The notes: generated by a model from the sequence alone, not told the origin. Numbered from the stretch's first letter, positions 43,406 through 53,623 are shown. The stretch: 64,000 bases of DNA from CAWKPF01 sp963851415 (GCA_963851415.1 CAWKPF010000002.1:2356001-2420000), one strand, 5' to 3'. Translations and numbers: made by a program.

Positions 43406-45052
43406 GTGCAACTCGATCTGCGCAAGCGCTTCTTCGGCAACATTCAAGGGGATCTCTTCGGCGGAGTGACGGCGGGCATCGTCGCCCTGCCACTGGCTCT
43501 CGGATTCGGCGTGGCCTCCGGACTGGAGAATGGCGCTGCCGCCGGCCTCTACGGTGCCATCGCCGTGGGACTCTTCGCTTCTTTGTTCGGAGGCACACCG
43601 ACCCAGATCTCCGGGCCGACGGGGCCGATGACGGTCATCGTTGCCGGTCTGGTGGGCAGTATGACCGGTGACGCACGGTGGATCTTTGCCGCGGTCATCC
43701 TCGCCGGGCTCTTCCAGATCGTTCTCGGACTGCTGCGCTTCGGCCGATACATCAACTACATCCCGTATCCGGTGATCTCCGGATTCATGAGTGGCATCGG
43801 CGTGATCATCATCATTCTGCAGATGGCTCAGATCGTCGGCCATCGGCCAGCCGCCGGAACGGTCGAGGCGATCCGAAGGATTCCCGAGGACTTCACCAAC
43901 GTCAATTTCGCTGCCTTGGCGCTCGGTCTCGCCACGATTGCCGTGATCTACCTCACCCCCCGGTTCACCAAGGCGGTGCCCGGAGCGCTGATGGCCCTCG
44001 GCCTGGTGACCGCGGCGTCGCTCCTGCTGCCGTTCGAGATCCCGAGGATCGGAGCGATCCCCCGCGGGCTGCCGGCGATGTCCCTGCCGCCTTTCGATGT
44101 AGAGATGCTGCGCGTGATCCTCCTCCCGGCATTCCTGCTCGGCGCAATCGCCAGCATCGACTCCCTCTTGACCTCCCTGGTCGCCGACGCCATGACGAAG
44201 ACCCGACACGACAGCGAGCGGGAGCTCTTCGGCCAGGGCCTCGGTAACGTGGTGGCGGGTCTGTTCGGCGGGCTGCCCGGAGCCGGCGCCACGATGCGCA
44301 CCGTGGTGAACATCAAATCCGGGGGCACCGGACACCTGTCGGGTGTGATCCACTCGCTGTTCCTGGTCCTGACACTGCTGGTGGTCGCGCCGATCGCCGA
44401 ACGGATTCCGATGGCGGTGTTGGCCGGGATCCTGATCACCGTGGGGCTCGGCATCGTCGACATGAAGGGCCTGCGCCACGTGCTGAGAGCGCCCCGCGGC
44501 GATGCCGCAGTCATGCTCGTAGTGCTGGGTCTGACCGTGTTCGTCGACCTGATGTGGGCTGTGGCCGTAGGCATGGTGATGGCCGCCATGATCCTGCTCA
44601 AGCGCCTCAGCGACCTCGACCCGGCCACGCACTCTCCGTTGGTCGATATCGCGGCACACCGCCCCTGGATTCCACCGCTCGAGGTGCCCGACGAGGTCCT
44701 CGAAGGGGTCTTCGTGGTCGAAGTGCACGGCTCGCTGTTCTTCGGCAATGCCGGGCCGCTGCAGAGAAAACTCTCCGGCGCGAAGGACGCCGACGCCATC
44801 GTCCTGCACATGGGAGACGTGCCCTATCTCGATCAGTCAGGGGTCTACGCGCTCGCCGACCTGGCCGACGATCTCACGGCACACGGCACCCGGGTCTACG
44901 TCGCGGAGCTCCAGAGCGAGCCGCGGGAGATTCTCGGTCTGCTGGGCGTGATTCCGGACAAGATCCCCGAGGAACGGGTCTTCGACTCCGTTCAGAAGGC
45001 GATCACGGAGGCCACCGACAAGGCCCACCGACTCAAGAGCGAGGCTTCGTAG
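43406..45052 (+). CDS. SulP family anion transporter with STAS domain
   Basis: The 548-residue protein is a SulP transporter, a family moving sulfate, bicarbonate or other anions. It starts FFGNIQGDLFGGVTAG, has the sulfate-transporter block GLYGAIAVGLFASLFGGTPTQ-like region near residue 45-65 with ISGPTGPM, about 11-14 membrane segments, and a C-terminal STAS domain with VPYLDQSGVYALADL. The GTG at 43406 is chosen because GAGGAGGA sits 9 nt before it; a GTG at 43376 and an ATG at 43388 are upstream in frame. The substrate cannot be read from sequence. The gene is divergent from the winged-helix regulator. Confidence 0.9.
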   Translation: MQLDLRKRFFGNIQGDLFGGVTAGIVALPLALGFGVASGLENGAAAGLYGAIAVGLFASLFGGTPTQISGPTGPMTVIVAGLVGSMTGDARWIFAAVILAGLFQIVLGLLRFGRYINYIPYPVISGFMSGIGVIIIILQMAQIVGHRPAAGTVEAIRRIPEDFTNVNFAALALGLATIAVIYLTPRFTKAVPGALMALGLVTAASLLLPFEIPRIGAIPRGLPAMSLPPFDVEMLRVILLPAFLLGAIASIDSLLTSLVADAMTKTRHDSERELFGQGLGNVVAGLFGGLPGAGATMRTVVNIKSGGTGHLSGVIHSLFLVLTLLVVAPIAERIPMAVLAGILITVGLGIVDMKGLRHVLRAPRGDAAVMLVVLGLTVFVDLMWAVAVGMVMAAMILLKRLSDLDPATHSPLVDIAAHRPWIPPLEVPDEVLEGVFVVEVHGSLFFGNAGPLQRKLSGAKDADAIVLHMGDVPYLDQSGVYALADLADDLTAHGTRVYVAELQSEPREILGLLGVIPDKIPEERVFDSVQKAITEATDKAHRLKSEAS

Positions 45053-45092
45053 ACGCAGCGCGCCATCGCCCAGGAGCACTCGCCGAGGACTT

Positions 45093-48000
45093 CTAGGCGG
45101 GTGCGCCCCGCTCCACCTCGGCGGCACCTCCCGCCCATCCTCTCGACCGTCGAACTCGCTCCATCAGACCCGTGGTGCTGACGTACACCACCGGGATCAG
45201 CACGAGGGTGACCAGCGTCGAGGCGAACAGTCCGCCGATGACGACTCGCGCGAGCGCGGCCTGAATCTCGGCACCGGGGCCGAGCCCGACCGCCAGCGGC
45301 GCGAGACCGAGAATGGTCGTGGTGGTGGTCATGAGAATCGGGCGCAGTCGAAGTCGTCCCGCTTCCACCACGGCCTCGACCACCCCCAGGCCGCGGTCCC
45401 GACGCAAGAGATTGATCGTGTCGACCAGCACGATGGCGTTGTTGACCACGATGCCGATCAGCATGACCAGCCCCATCACGCTCTGAAGATTGAGCGTCGT
45501 GCCGGTCAACAGCAGCGTGGGGACGACCCCGATGAGCGCCATCGGCACCGAGACCATCACGATCAGCGGATCGAGAAAGCGCTCGAACTGCGCTGCCATG
45601 AGCATGTAGACCAGCGCCAGTGCCATCAAGATGGCGACCAGGAAGTCGCGCTTGGCTTTCTGCTGCTCTTCGTACTCGCCCCCGAAGTAGATCGAGAAGC
45701 CCTCGGGGATCGGCATGTCGGCCAGCGCGATCCGCACCTCTTCGACGGCGTCTCCGAGGGCCACGCCGCTCTCCAGATCGGCGCTGATGTAGGTCACGCG
45801 CTGGCCGTCCGTGCGCGAGATCGATGTCGGACCGCGACCCCGTCGCCGCTCGACCACCGTCGAGAGCGGAATCGCCGCGCCGGAGGGTGTGCGTAGAGAC
45901 ACGTTTCGAAGATCCTGCCCGGTGAGTCGGTCCTCGGCGCGTAGCCGGACCACGATCGGATACTCATCGCCACCGTCGCGAAGACGGCCTGCTTCACTGC
46001 CTCCGACGTTGGCCTGGATCGTCCGCGCCACATCGCGCACGGTCAGCCCCAGCTCGGCAATGCGCTCTCGGTCGAACACCAGGTCTTCCTGGGGCTGACC
46101 CTCACGCCGACGAACGCGGGCACTGATCACTCCGGGGACCTGCTCCATCCGGCGCATGATCTCCTGGGCCATCCGATCCGCCTGTTCGAGATCCCAGCCG
46201 CGAAGCTCCAGCTGCACTGCCTCGTCGCCGTCTCCGGAACTGAACACGCGTCTCAGGATCCACATCCCCGGGTAGGCGCCGACTCGAAGCCGGGCACCGG
46301 GCAGCTGACCGTCGATCGCCTCGCGGAGCTCGTCCGCCATCTGACTGCTCGACATCGAGCGCTCGTCCTCCGGCACCAGCTTGAGCTCGATCTCGGCGTC
46401 TCCACCCCGCACTTCGGTCGAGACGAAGGCGACGTTCTCGGCGGGAAGAACCCGGCGCACCATCTCTTCGAGCTCCTGGATGTAGGCGCGCACCACGGTG
46501 ATGTTCGTGCCCTGCGCCATCTCGATGTCGATGCCGATCTCGTCGGCGTCGGTCTGGGGAGCCAGCTCGACCGGAATCCGCGGCCACAGCAACAACACAC
46601 CGCCCAGCAGTGCGAAGGTGACGAGGATCACTCGGTACCGATGAGACAGTGACGACTCGAGGAGTCGGGAGTAGCGCGCTTCGAGACGCCCGAACAGCGT
46701 CTCCTTCCTCTCCTCCTCGGGGCGAGGCGGTGTGCGGGCCATTCGCGCCGCCAACATCGGCACCAGGGTCAAGGCCACCAGGAGCGAGCAGACCAGAGCG
46801 AACACGACCACCAGCGCCAACGCCTGGAAAAGCGCTCCACTCGTGGTGCGCGCGAAGACGACCGGCAGGAAGATCACGCAGGTGGTCAGGGTCGAGGCGA
46901 CAATGGCACCGGCCACCTCGGTCGTTCCCACCAGCGCCGCCTCGTGCCGTCCCAGGCCCCCTTCCTCGCGCTTGCGCACGATGCTCTCGAGCACCACGAT
47001 CGCGTTGTCCACGATCAGACCGACCCCCAGGGCCAGCCCACCGAAGGTCATCTGATTGAGGGTCAGTCCACCGAAATAGAGCAGGGCGAAGGTCGAAATG
47101 ACCGAGATCGGAATCGAGAGAGCAATGATGGCCGTACTCGAGCGATTGCGCAGAAACGCGTAGAGCACCAGCACCGCGAGCAGCGATCCCCAGATCGCGG
47201 AACTGCGCACGCTCGAGATCGACTGCCGGATGAAATCGCTCTGATCCGAGACCACGGTGAGATGAACATCCGAGCGGTCCATATTGATTCGCTCGACCTC
47301 TTCACGCACACGGTCGGCCACCGTCACCGTGTTGGCGCCGCTCTGCTTCTGGATCCCGAGGCTCACCGACGGCATCCCGTTGACTTCGACCAGCCAGCGC
47401 ACATCTTCGTAGTCGTCACGCACGTTGGCGACGTCGCGCACGCGAACGGGAAGTCCGCCGATGTTCGTGATCACCGTATTGGCGATCTCCTCGACGCTCT
47501 TGTACTCACCGAGTGCCCGCACGTAGAGGTCGGTATAGCCGCTCTTGACGTTGCCGCCGGGCACGGTCAGGTTCTCTTGCGCGAGGCTCTCTCGAACATC
47601 CAAAGCGGTCAAGCCCGCCGCGCGCAGGCGATCGCGCGCCAGCTCGACGCGGATCTGGCGATTGATGCCACCGCGAACTTCGATCGTGCCCACTCCCGGA
47701 ATCTGCTCGAACCGACGCGACACGTCATCCTCGAGGATCCGTGTCAGCTCCTCGAGAGGACGGGTCGACGTCGCTGCCAGAGAGACGACCTCGGCGCGAT
47801 CGAGATCGAGCTTCCAGATCTGCGGCTGCTCGGCCTCGAGAGGCAGGTCGTCACGCAGGCGATCGAGCGCTGCCCGAAGGTCGTTGGCCGCCTCGTCGAT
47901 ATTCGTCCCGCGGCCGAACTGCAAGCTCACCCGGCTCGAGCCCTCCTCGGATCTCGAGGTGATGCGTTCGAGATTGGGCAACCCCGAGACGGCGTTCTCC

Positions 48001-48203
48001 ACCGGGTCCGTGATGATCTGCTCGATCTCTTCCGGTCCGACGTTGGGGTAGGAGGTCCAGACCGTCAAACGAGTGAATTCGATCTTCGGCAACAAGTCGA
48101 CCGGAAGGCTGCGCAGTGAAACGATGCCCAGCACGACCAGAATGAGGAAGACCATCGCGGTCGCGACCGGGCGACCGACAGAGATCCGAGTCAGATTGGA
48201 CAC
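45093..48203 (-). CDS. RND-family efflux transporter (AcrB/HAE-1-like)
   Basis: The 1036-residue pump has the full RND layout: membrane segment 1 (ATAMVFLILVVLGIVSL), periplasmic porter domains, the TM2-TM6 bundle with GLALGVGLIVDNAIVVLES, and the repeat in the second half ending in GLVMLIGIVVNNAIVLVDT. The proton-relay pair of AcrB (Asp-Asp) is Asp-Asn here, as in many relatives. The protein exports drugs, detergents or other amphiphiles; metal export is less likely. It starts 15 bp after the adaptor gene. Confidence 0.93.
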   Translation of the reverse strand: MSNLTRISVGRPVATAMVFLILVVLGIVSLRSLPVDLLPKIEFTRLTVWTSYPNVGPEEIEQIITDPVENAVSGLPNLERITSRSEEGSSRVSLQFGRGTNIDEAANDLRAALDRLRDDLPLEAEQPQIWKLDLDRAEVVSLAATSTRPLEELTRILEDDVSRRFEQIPGVGTIEVRGGINRQIRVELARDRLRAAGLTALDVRESLAQENLTVPGGNVKSGYTDLYVRALGEYKSVEEIANTVITNIGGLPVRVRDVANVRDDYEDVRWLVEVNGMPSVSLGIQKQSGANTVTVADRVREEVERINMDRSDVHLTVVSDQSDFIRQSISSVRSSAIWGSLLAVLVLYAFLRNRSSTAIIALSIPISVISTFALLYFGGLTLNQMTFGGLALGVGLIVDNAIVVLESIVRKREEGGLGRHEAALVGTTEVAGAIVASTLTTCVIFLPVVFARTTSGALFQALALVVVFALVCSLLVALTLVPMLAARMARTPPRPEEERKETLFGRLEARYSRLLESSLSHRYRVILVTFALLGGVLLLWPRIPVELAPQTDADEIGIDIEMAQGTNITVVRAYIQELEEMVRRVLPAENVAFVSTEVRGGDAEIELKLVPEDERSMSSSQMADELREAIDGQLPGARLRVGAYPGMWILRRVFSSGDGDEAVQLELRGWDLEQADRMAQEIMRRMEQVPGVISARVRRREGQPQEDLVFDRERIAELGLTVRDVARTIQANVGGSEAGRLRDGGDEYPIVVRLRAEDRLTGQDLRNVSLRTPSGAAIPLSTVVERRRGRGPTSISRTDGQRVTYISADLESGVALGDAVEEVRIALADMPIPEGFSIYFGGEYEEQQKAKRDFLVAILMALALVYMLMAAQFERFLDPLIVMVSVPMALIGVVPTLLLTGTTLNLQSVMGLVMLIGIVVNNAIVLVDTINLLRRDRGLGVVEAVVEAGRLRLRPILMTTTTTILGLAPLAVGLGPGAEIQAALARVVIGGLFASTLVTLVLIPVVYVSTTGLMERVRRSRGWAGGAAEVERGAPA

Positions 48204-48218
48204 GTTCTCGCCTCCTCC

Positions 48219-49670
48219 TCAGAGGGTCGAAGCCGGCACCGGACCGCGCGGGACTGGTGTCTGGACACTCTTGCCGAGGAACTCTTCGTTGGTCGGGGGG
48301 GTCGCCCCACGCTCACGGGCGAGACGCTGCTGCTTCTCGAGGAATCCGCGCAGCAGATCTTCTCGCTGAAGTCCCTGCAGCGCGACGACCTTCTCCCAGC
48401 TCGACTCTCGCACATGCGCCTCGAGTGTCTCCTCCTCGGAGGAAAAAAGGTGTTGGCCAAGCGTCACTACCCACTCGCCGGGCTCGACACCCGTGATACC
48501 CACGCTCTGGCGCCCCTCGGCGAGAACCTCGACGGGGCGAAACTCGATCGGAAAGGCCTCCTCCGAGAGCTCGGCCGTTGCCACCGAGCCCAGATCCGCG
48601 GAGGTCACATCCGACGTCGGTGCCAAGCCAGAGACCGGACGACCCGACTCGGAGTAGCCCGCCGCCACGAAGACCCCGATCAATCCTGTCCTGGGGTCTT
48701 CCCAGAGAGCACTGGTCGGGACCAGGGTGGCTCGCTCGCTCTCGCCGTAGAGCACGTCGACCGTCACGAACATCCCGGGTCGGAGCGGACCATCGGTGTT
48801 CGCGACGTCGACCTCTCCGATGGTGCTGAAGCTGGTGGACTCGAGAAACGGCGAGATGCGTGACAACACTGCGCGCACACTGCCCTCGCCGAGAGACGAG
48901 GAGGAGATCTCGACTGGCAGCCCTTCGTCGATGTAGGCCAGCATTCCTTCGGTCAGGGGTACCTCGACGATGAGGGAGTTCAGATTGCCGATCTGGAAGA
49001 GCAGCGTGCCCGGGTCGACCAGCATGCCGACCTCCACGTTGCGCTGCCCCACGCTGCCGGAGATCGGCGCGCGAACCAGGGTATCGGCGAGCTGAGAGCG
49101 CCGCTCCTGCACCGTTGCCTCGGCCTGCTGGACGCGAGCGCGGGCCGCCGCGGCAGACGCCTGGGTGGCCTGCAGCCGAGCTTCCTGGGTCTCGAGATCG
49201 ACCTCACTGACCAGGTCCTGCTCCGCCAGAGCTCGGGTGCGCGTCACCTGGGCTTCGATTTCCGCCACTCGCGCCACGGCTTCCGCAGCGGAGGCTTCGG
49301 CCAATGCGACAGCCGCTTCGGCCTGACGAAGCTGATCCTGGAGGGCATCGTCTTCGAGGCGCACCAGCGGCTGGCCAAACTCGACCAGCTGTCCGCTTCG
49401 AACCATGACCTCGAGCACGGGAGCACTGATCTCCGGATAGATCGCCACCTGGTTCTCTGCCCGGACGACACCACTGAGGCGCTCCTGTAGCGGGAGTGCT
49501 CCGACCCTGGCCTGTACGATCTCGACAGCGGGAATCGGACCCTGCTCGCGGTCTTCGAACGCTTCCTCAGACTCTCCGGAGCCGCAAGCCACCGTGCTCA
49601 TGGCGATCGCTGCGACTGCGAGTGCCCAGCGCCTTTTCCAGAGCCGGCCCCCCGTCGTTTGACCCCGCAT
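48219..49670 (-). CDS. RND efflux periplasmic adaptor lipoprotein
   Basis: The 483-residue adaptor has a lipoprotein signal ending STVAC, a lipoyl/barrel-sandwich part with VYPEIS-like IYPEISAPVLEVMVRSGQLV, a long helical hairpin (Ala/Glu/Gln rich, residues about 115-200), and a beta-barrel domain with VRAPISGSVGQRNVEVGML. GAGGAGGTGAG lies upstream of the ATG at 49670, which decides the start. It pairs with the RND pump downstream. No outer-membrane TolC gene is near. Confidence 0.92.
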   Translation of the reverse strand: MRGQTTGGRLWKRRWALAVAAIAMSTVACGSGESEEAFEDREQGPIPAVEIVQARVGALPLQERLSGVVRAENQVAIYPEISAPVLEVMVRSGQLVEFGQPLVRLEDDALQDQLRQAEAAVALAEASAAEAVARVAEIEAQVTRTRALAEQDLVSEVDLETQEARLQATQASAAAARARVQQAEATVQERRSQLADTLVRAPISGSVGQRNVEVGMLVDPGTLLFQIGNLNSLIVEVPLTEGMLAYIDEGLPVEISSSSLGEGSVRAVLSRISPFLESTSFSTIGEVDVANTDGPLRPGMFVTVDVLYGESERATLVPTSALWEDPRTGLIGVFVAAGYSESGRPVSGLAPTSDVTSADLGSVATAELSEEAFPIEFRPVEVLAEGRQSVGITGVEPGEWVVTLGQHLFSSEEETLEAHVRESSWEKVVALQGLQREDLLRGFLEKQQRLARERGATPPTNEEFLGKSVQTPVPRGPVPASTL

Positions 49671-49755
49671 CGAACTCACCTCCTCGAAATCAGACCGAGC
49701 GATCCTCCTCTGGGGGAAGGCCCGCTCCTGGGAACTTCTCCTATTTCTTCGATCC

Positions 49756-49782
49756 GGTACGCCGATCGGATGCCGGCGTACC
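49756..49782. repeat. Inverted repeat upstream of the RND operon
   Basis: GGTACGCCG (49756-49764) and CGGCGTACC (49774-49782) form a perfect 9-bp inverted repeat with a 9-bp spacer. It lies 86 bp upstream of the adaptor start, between divergent genes, and could be a repressor site. No TetR- or MarR-like gene is adjacent. Confidence 0.45.
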
Positions 49783-49945
49783 CTTGAACCTACGCGATTT
49801 CCCAAAGGGCGGATGCAAGAAGCGTGTAAAACAGGTCCTGAGAGGGAGGCGCGAGCCGCCCGAGGCGGCCTCTAGCGGCAGCGACGGGCATGGGCCGCCG
49901 CGTGGCACGACGCACACTCTAGTAGTCTGCCCACCGGAGTTGCCC

Positions 49946-52360
49946 GTGGCCAGATTCAAGAAGAAGCGCGCCCAGAGCGCGTCTAGAAAGCGCAGCCCCT
50001 CCCCGAAGGCGCCCGAGCGCGCGACCGAGCCCGAACGGCCCTCGGAGCCCTCGCCGAACCCGTGGCTCGCGGCCCTCGGTGTAGCGGCTCTCGTCGCCCT
50101 TCTCGTCCTGTCGACCGTCTGGCTCTCCCTCCGAGAAACCGGAGGCGCACAAGACCCATCGGAGCCGGCCGGCGCCGAGCCCCCGACCGAGGCGATCCGC
50201 GCCGAGGACCCGGCACGCGACTCCCACGAGCGCATGCTGGCCGCGCTTCAGGAGATCCAACGCCGCACCGACACGGAGAACCCCTATCAGGGCACCTATC
50301 TCGCTCAACAAGCGCGCGCCGCCCTCGCGGCACTGCCCCCGGACGCCCCTGCCGGGTCTCGATTCAGGGCGCTGCGCGAGGCGGGGGACCACGAGCTTCG
50401 CCTGGGCAACGAGGCCGAAGCGATTGCTCGCTTCACCGAGGCCTACGAGCTGCTGCCCACCGCCGCTCCCGAGCTGTCGCGAGAGGAAGGACTCCGCCTC
50501 GTGTTCCGCCTGGGCCTCGCCCACCTGCGTTTCGGGGAAACCCGCAACTGCGCCCTCGATCACTCCGGCGAGAGCTGCATCCTGCCGCTCCGCGGCGGCG
50601 GCCTGCACCGCGAGCCCGAGGGCTCCCGCGAGGCGATGCGCTACTTCACCCAGGTCGCCGAGCTGGCGCCATCGGGCCATCCGATCTTCCTCAAGGCGAT
50701 CTGGCTGCTCAACCTCGCCGCGATGACCCTGGGCGAGCACCCCGATGGAGTGCCGCCCGAGCTGCTCATCCCACTGCCTCTGTATGGCTCCGACGCTGAA
50801 CTGGTCCGCTTCGACAACGTGGCGCCGCATCTGGGGCTCGACACCTTCAACCTGTTCGGCGGCATGGTGGTAGATGACTTCACGGGCGACGACCTTCTCG
50901 ACGTCGTCACCACGACCTTCGAGACCTCCGGACAGATGCGCTTCTTTCGCAACGACGGGGACGGCACCTTCACCGACAGGACTCGCGAAGCCGGCCTCGA
51001 GGGGCTCTACGGCGGGCTCAACGTCCTGCAGGCCGACTACGACAACGACGGCGATCTCGACCTGTATGTGCTCCGTGGCGCCTGGCTCGAAGACGTCGGC
51101 CGACATCCCAATTCCCTGCTGCGCAACGAGGGGGAGGGCCGTTTCGTCGATGTGACCTTCGCCGTGGGGCTGGGCCAGGAGCACTACCCGACCCAGACCG
51201 CCTCGTGGGCCGACATCGACAACGACGGCGATGTCGATCTGTTCGTCGGCAACGAATCGAACGTCAAGCTGCCGGACGCACCCAGCCAGCTGTTTCGCAA
51301 CGACGGCGAGAGCTCCGAAGATCGACACTTCACCGAGATCTCGCTGTCCGCTGGGATCGACCACCGGAGTTTCGTCAAGGGAGTGGTCTGGGGAGACTAC
51401 GACGGCGACCGCTTCCCTGACCTCTACATCTCGACCCTGGGCGGCCCCAACCGACTGCTGCGCAACGACGCGAACGGACCGGGCGCCGATGCCACCTTCA
51501 CCGACGTCACCGCCGAGCTCGGTGTCTCCGAGCCTCTCGATTCCTTCCCGGTCTGGTTCTGGGACTTCGACAACGACGGCTCCCTCGACCTCTACGTACC
51601 GAGCTACCGAGGCATCACCGATGCGGTCAGTGCGGTGGTGGCGAGCTACCTGGGACTCGAGCCGATTCTCGAGCTACCGCGCCTCTACCGTGGAAACGGC
51701 GAGGGCGGATTCGAGGAGGTCGCTGCTCGGAGCGGTCTCACGCGCATCCACATGCCGATGGGAGCCAACTTCGGCGACCTCGACAACGACGGCTTTCTCG
51801 ACTTCTATCTCGGCACCGGCTACCCCGACTACGAGTCGCTCATGCCCAACGTCATGTACCGCAACGCCCAGGGACGACGCTTCGAGGACGTAACGCTCGC
51901 TGGGGGATTCGGCCACCTGCAGAAAGGCCACGCGGTGGCGTTCGCCGACTTCGATCAGGACGGCGACCAGGACGTCTTCGAGCAGATGGGAGGCGCCTTT
52001 CCCGGCGACCGATTTCACGACGCCCTGTTCGAGAACCCGGGATTCGGGAACCACTGGCTGAGCCTGCACCTCGTCGGAGAGCAGTCGAATCGCGCCGCGA
52101 TCGGAGCCCGGATTCACGTCCGAATCGAGGAAGCCGGCCGGGAGCGTTCCATCTACAAGCACGTCAACAGCGGTGGCAGCTTCGGCTCCAACCCCCTGCG
52201 CCAGACTCTCGGCCTCGGCCAGGCCTCTCGGATCCTCGAGCTCGAGATCTACTGGCCGACCAGCAATCTGACGCAGAGCTTCGAGGGAATCGAGCCAAAT
52301 CGGCTCTATCGGGTCGTCGAAGGTCGAGACGGACTTCAGGAGCTGGCCTCGCTTCGATAG
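49946..52360 (+). CDS. CRTAC1-like protein with FG-GAP repeats and ASPIC/UnbV domain
   Basis: The 804-residue protein has a basic N-terminus (ARFKKKRAQ), one membrane anchor (residues about 40-57, ALGVAALVALLVLSTVWL), a tetratricopeptide-like helical region, then repeated calcium-binding FG-GAP/VCBS motifs (DYDNDGDLDLYVL, DIDNDGDVDLFVG, DFDNDGSLDLYVP, DLDNDGFLDFYLG) and a C-terminal ASPIC/UnbV domain (GARIHVRIEE, RQTLGLGQASRILELE). It is probably membrane-anchored with a periplasmic or surface beta-propeller. The start is the GTG at 49946, with GGAG seven nt before it. Confidence 0.88.
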   Translation: MARFKKKRAQSASRKRSPSPKAPERATEPERPSEPSPNPWLAALGVAALVALLVLSTVWLSLRETGGAQDPSEPAGAEPPTEAIRAEDPARDSHERMLAALQEIQRRTDTENPYQGTYLAQQARAALAALPPDAPAGSRFRALREAGDHELRLGNEAEAIARFTEAYELLPTAAPELSREEGLRLVFRLGLAHLRFGETRNCALDHSGESCILPLRGGGLHREPEGSREAMRYFTQVAELAPSGHPIFLKAIWLLNLAAMTLGEHPDGVPPELLIPLPLYGSDAELVRFDNVAPHLGLDTFNLFGGMVVDDFTGDDLLDVVTTTFETSGQMRFFRNDGDGTFTDRTREAGLEGLYGGLNVLQADYDNDGDLDLYVLRGAWLEDVGRHPNSLLRNEGEGRFVDVTFAVGLGQEHYPTQTASWADIDNDGDVDLFVGNESNVKLPDAPSQLFRNDGESSEDRHFTEISLSAGIDHRSFVKGVVWGDYDGDRFPDLYISTLGGPNRLLRNDANGPGADATFTDVTAELGVSEPLDSFPVWFWDFDNDGSLDLYVPSYRGITDAVSAVVASYLGLEPILELPRLYRGNGEGGFEEVAARSGLTRIHMPMGANFGDLDNDGFLDFYLGTGYPDYESLMPNVMYRNAQGRRFEDVTLAGGFGHLQKGHAVAFADFDQDGDQDVFEQMGGAFPGDRFHDALFENPGFGNHWLSLHLVGEQSNRAAIGARIHVRIEEAGRERSIYKHVNSGGSFGSNPLRQTLGLGQASRILELEIYWPTSNLTQSFEGIEPNRLYRVVEGRDGLQELASLR

Positions 52361-52426
52361 CATCGGCTCTCTGAACCACGAATCTCGACGACCTCCACCG
52401 CACGGAGGATCAATCAGGAGTCACCG

Positions 52427-53035
52427 ATGCGAACTGCCTCATTCCCTCGCCTTCTCGCCGTCGTCGGCGCGAGCGCGCTCCTCCTACTCTCTTTCGCCTG
52501 TAGCGACATGGAGTCGGCAAACTCCGAGACCCCGGCACCAGCGCCCGAGCTTCCGGCCAATCACCCGGCGCCCGGCGCTTCGTCGGTCATCGCCGCCGGA
52601 CTCGTCTTCGACCTCCCTGCGGGCTTTCGCTCCGTTCCCCCGGAGTCCCAGATGCGGGCGGCTCAGCTCGCTATCGACGGTAGTGGCGGCGAGGGCCAGG
52701 TGGCCGTCTTCCACTTCGGCGTGGGCGGTGGCGGCGAGATCGACGCCAACCTGCAGCGCTGGATCGGGCAGATGGGCGACGCCGGAACACCACAGCGCGA
52801 CTCCTTCACCGTCGGAGACCTCGAGGTCGTATGGATCGACGTCAGCGGCACGCTGCTGCGCAGCACGATCGGCTCGTTCCCGCCCGAGGACATGCCCGAC
52901 TATCGAATGTTCGGAGCCGTCGTCACGGGAGGCTCCGGTCCCTGGTTCTTTCGCGCCGTCGGTCCGGAGCAGACCATGGAACAACAGCGCAGCGCCTTCA
53001 TCGCCATGTTACGCACCGCTCGCGAAGCCGCCTGA
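52427..53035 (+). CDS. Hypothetical lipoprotein
   Basis: The 202-residue protein has an export signal ending LSFAC (GASALLLLSFACSDM), so lipidation is likely. The mature part begins with a Pro/Glu/Ala linker, then GLVFDLPAGFRSVPP and FHFGVGGGGEIDANLQRWIGQM. The layout (linker, then LPAGF block and a two-layer beta part) recalls the lipoprotein at 33053. I know no family name. It is 66 bp after the CRTAC1-like gene. Confidence 0.75.
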   Translation: MRTASFPRLLAVVGASALLLLSFACSDMESANSETPAPAPELPANHPAPGASSVIAAGLVFDLPAGFRSVPPESQMRAAQLAIDGSGGEGQVAVFHFGVGGGGEIDANLQRWIGQMGDAGTPQRDSFTVGDLEVVWIDVSGTLLRSTIGSFPPEDMPDYRMFGAVVTGGSGPWFFRAVGPEQTMEQQRSAFIAMLRTAREAA

Positions 53036-53062
53036 CGCGCAGGAGCCCGCTCGATGCACAAC

Positions 53063-53081
53063 GCCCCGGCGATGCCGGGGC
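53063..53081. terminator. Perfect GC hairpin between convergent genes
   Basis: GCCCCGGC, loop GAT, GCCGGGGC form an 8-bp perfect stem. It sits between the convergent genes ending at 53035 and 53141 and is a likely bidirectional terminator, though no clear T-run follows on either strand. Two copies of ACCCGACTTTCCG stand 20-45 bp downstream. Confidence 0.5.
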
Positions 53082-53140
53082 ATGTGGGTCGCTCTTCGGA
53101 CCCGACTTTCCGAACCCGACTTTCCGGGCCGGGGGTCGAC

Positions 53141-53623
53141 CTACGGCAGAGCCATGGCGAGCGCACGATCGCCGATGCGTGAAGCGGCTCGTGCGGGCAT
53201 GCTCACGCGAACCTTGGCATCGGGCGTGTCGACGCGCACATAGAGCTTGCCGCGCCGCTTGCCCACCTTGACTTCTTCCGTAGCGCTGCGCACGTGCACG
53301 TAGTCACCTGCCGGCATCTCACGCAGGGCGTGCATGACGTCGTGCAGCGTCTCTGCCAGATCGTCGTCTTCGAATGCCCTCTCGAGCTCGCGGTGAAGCT
53401 CTTGCTGGAACCTGCGGCGCTCTTCGACCGGCAGGGCGAGCTCGGTGGCGTCGAGGCCCAGATCCACGAACCGAGTCGGAATCGGTACGAAGAAGTCGAC
53501 CTCTTCGGTGTCGACCGACACCATCGCGATCCCGCCGCTGACCAGCCAGACCGTGCCGGCTGCGCCCCCGAAGAGAATCGTGGAGAGCCCAACGGCGGTA
53601 GTGGCGAGGAGCATCTTCAGCAT
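53141..53623 (-). CDS. Exported or anchored protein with VxVRxPxxxx module
   Basis: The 160-residue protein has an N-terminal hydrophobic segment (LLATTAVGLSTILFGGAAGTV, a signal or anchor), an acidic helix near residues 70-90, and a C-terminal block YVHVRSATEEVKVGKRRG then DAKVRVSMPARAASRIGD. The same block pattern occurs in the gene just upstream, so the two are probably paralogous pieces. No catalytic motif is visible. It lies 21 bp after that gene and is likely cotranscribed. Confidence 0.65.
   Translation of the reverse strand: MLKMLLATTAVGLSTILFGGAAGTVWLVSGGIAMVSVDTEEVDFFVPIPTRFVDLGLDATELALPVEERRRFQQELHRELERAFEDDDLAETLHDVMHALREMPAGDYVHVRSATEEVKVGKRRGKLYVRVDTPDAKVRVSMPARAASRIGDRALAMALP

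Noticed and set aside
43349..44809. Minus-strand open frame of 486 codons
   Set aside because: It is antisense to the SulP gene and has His/Gln/Asp-rich nonsense-like composition.
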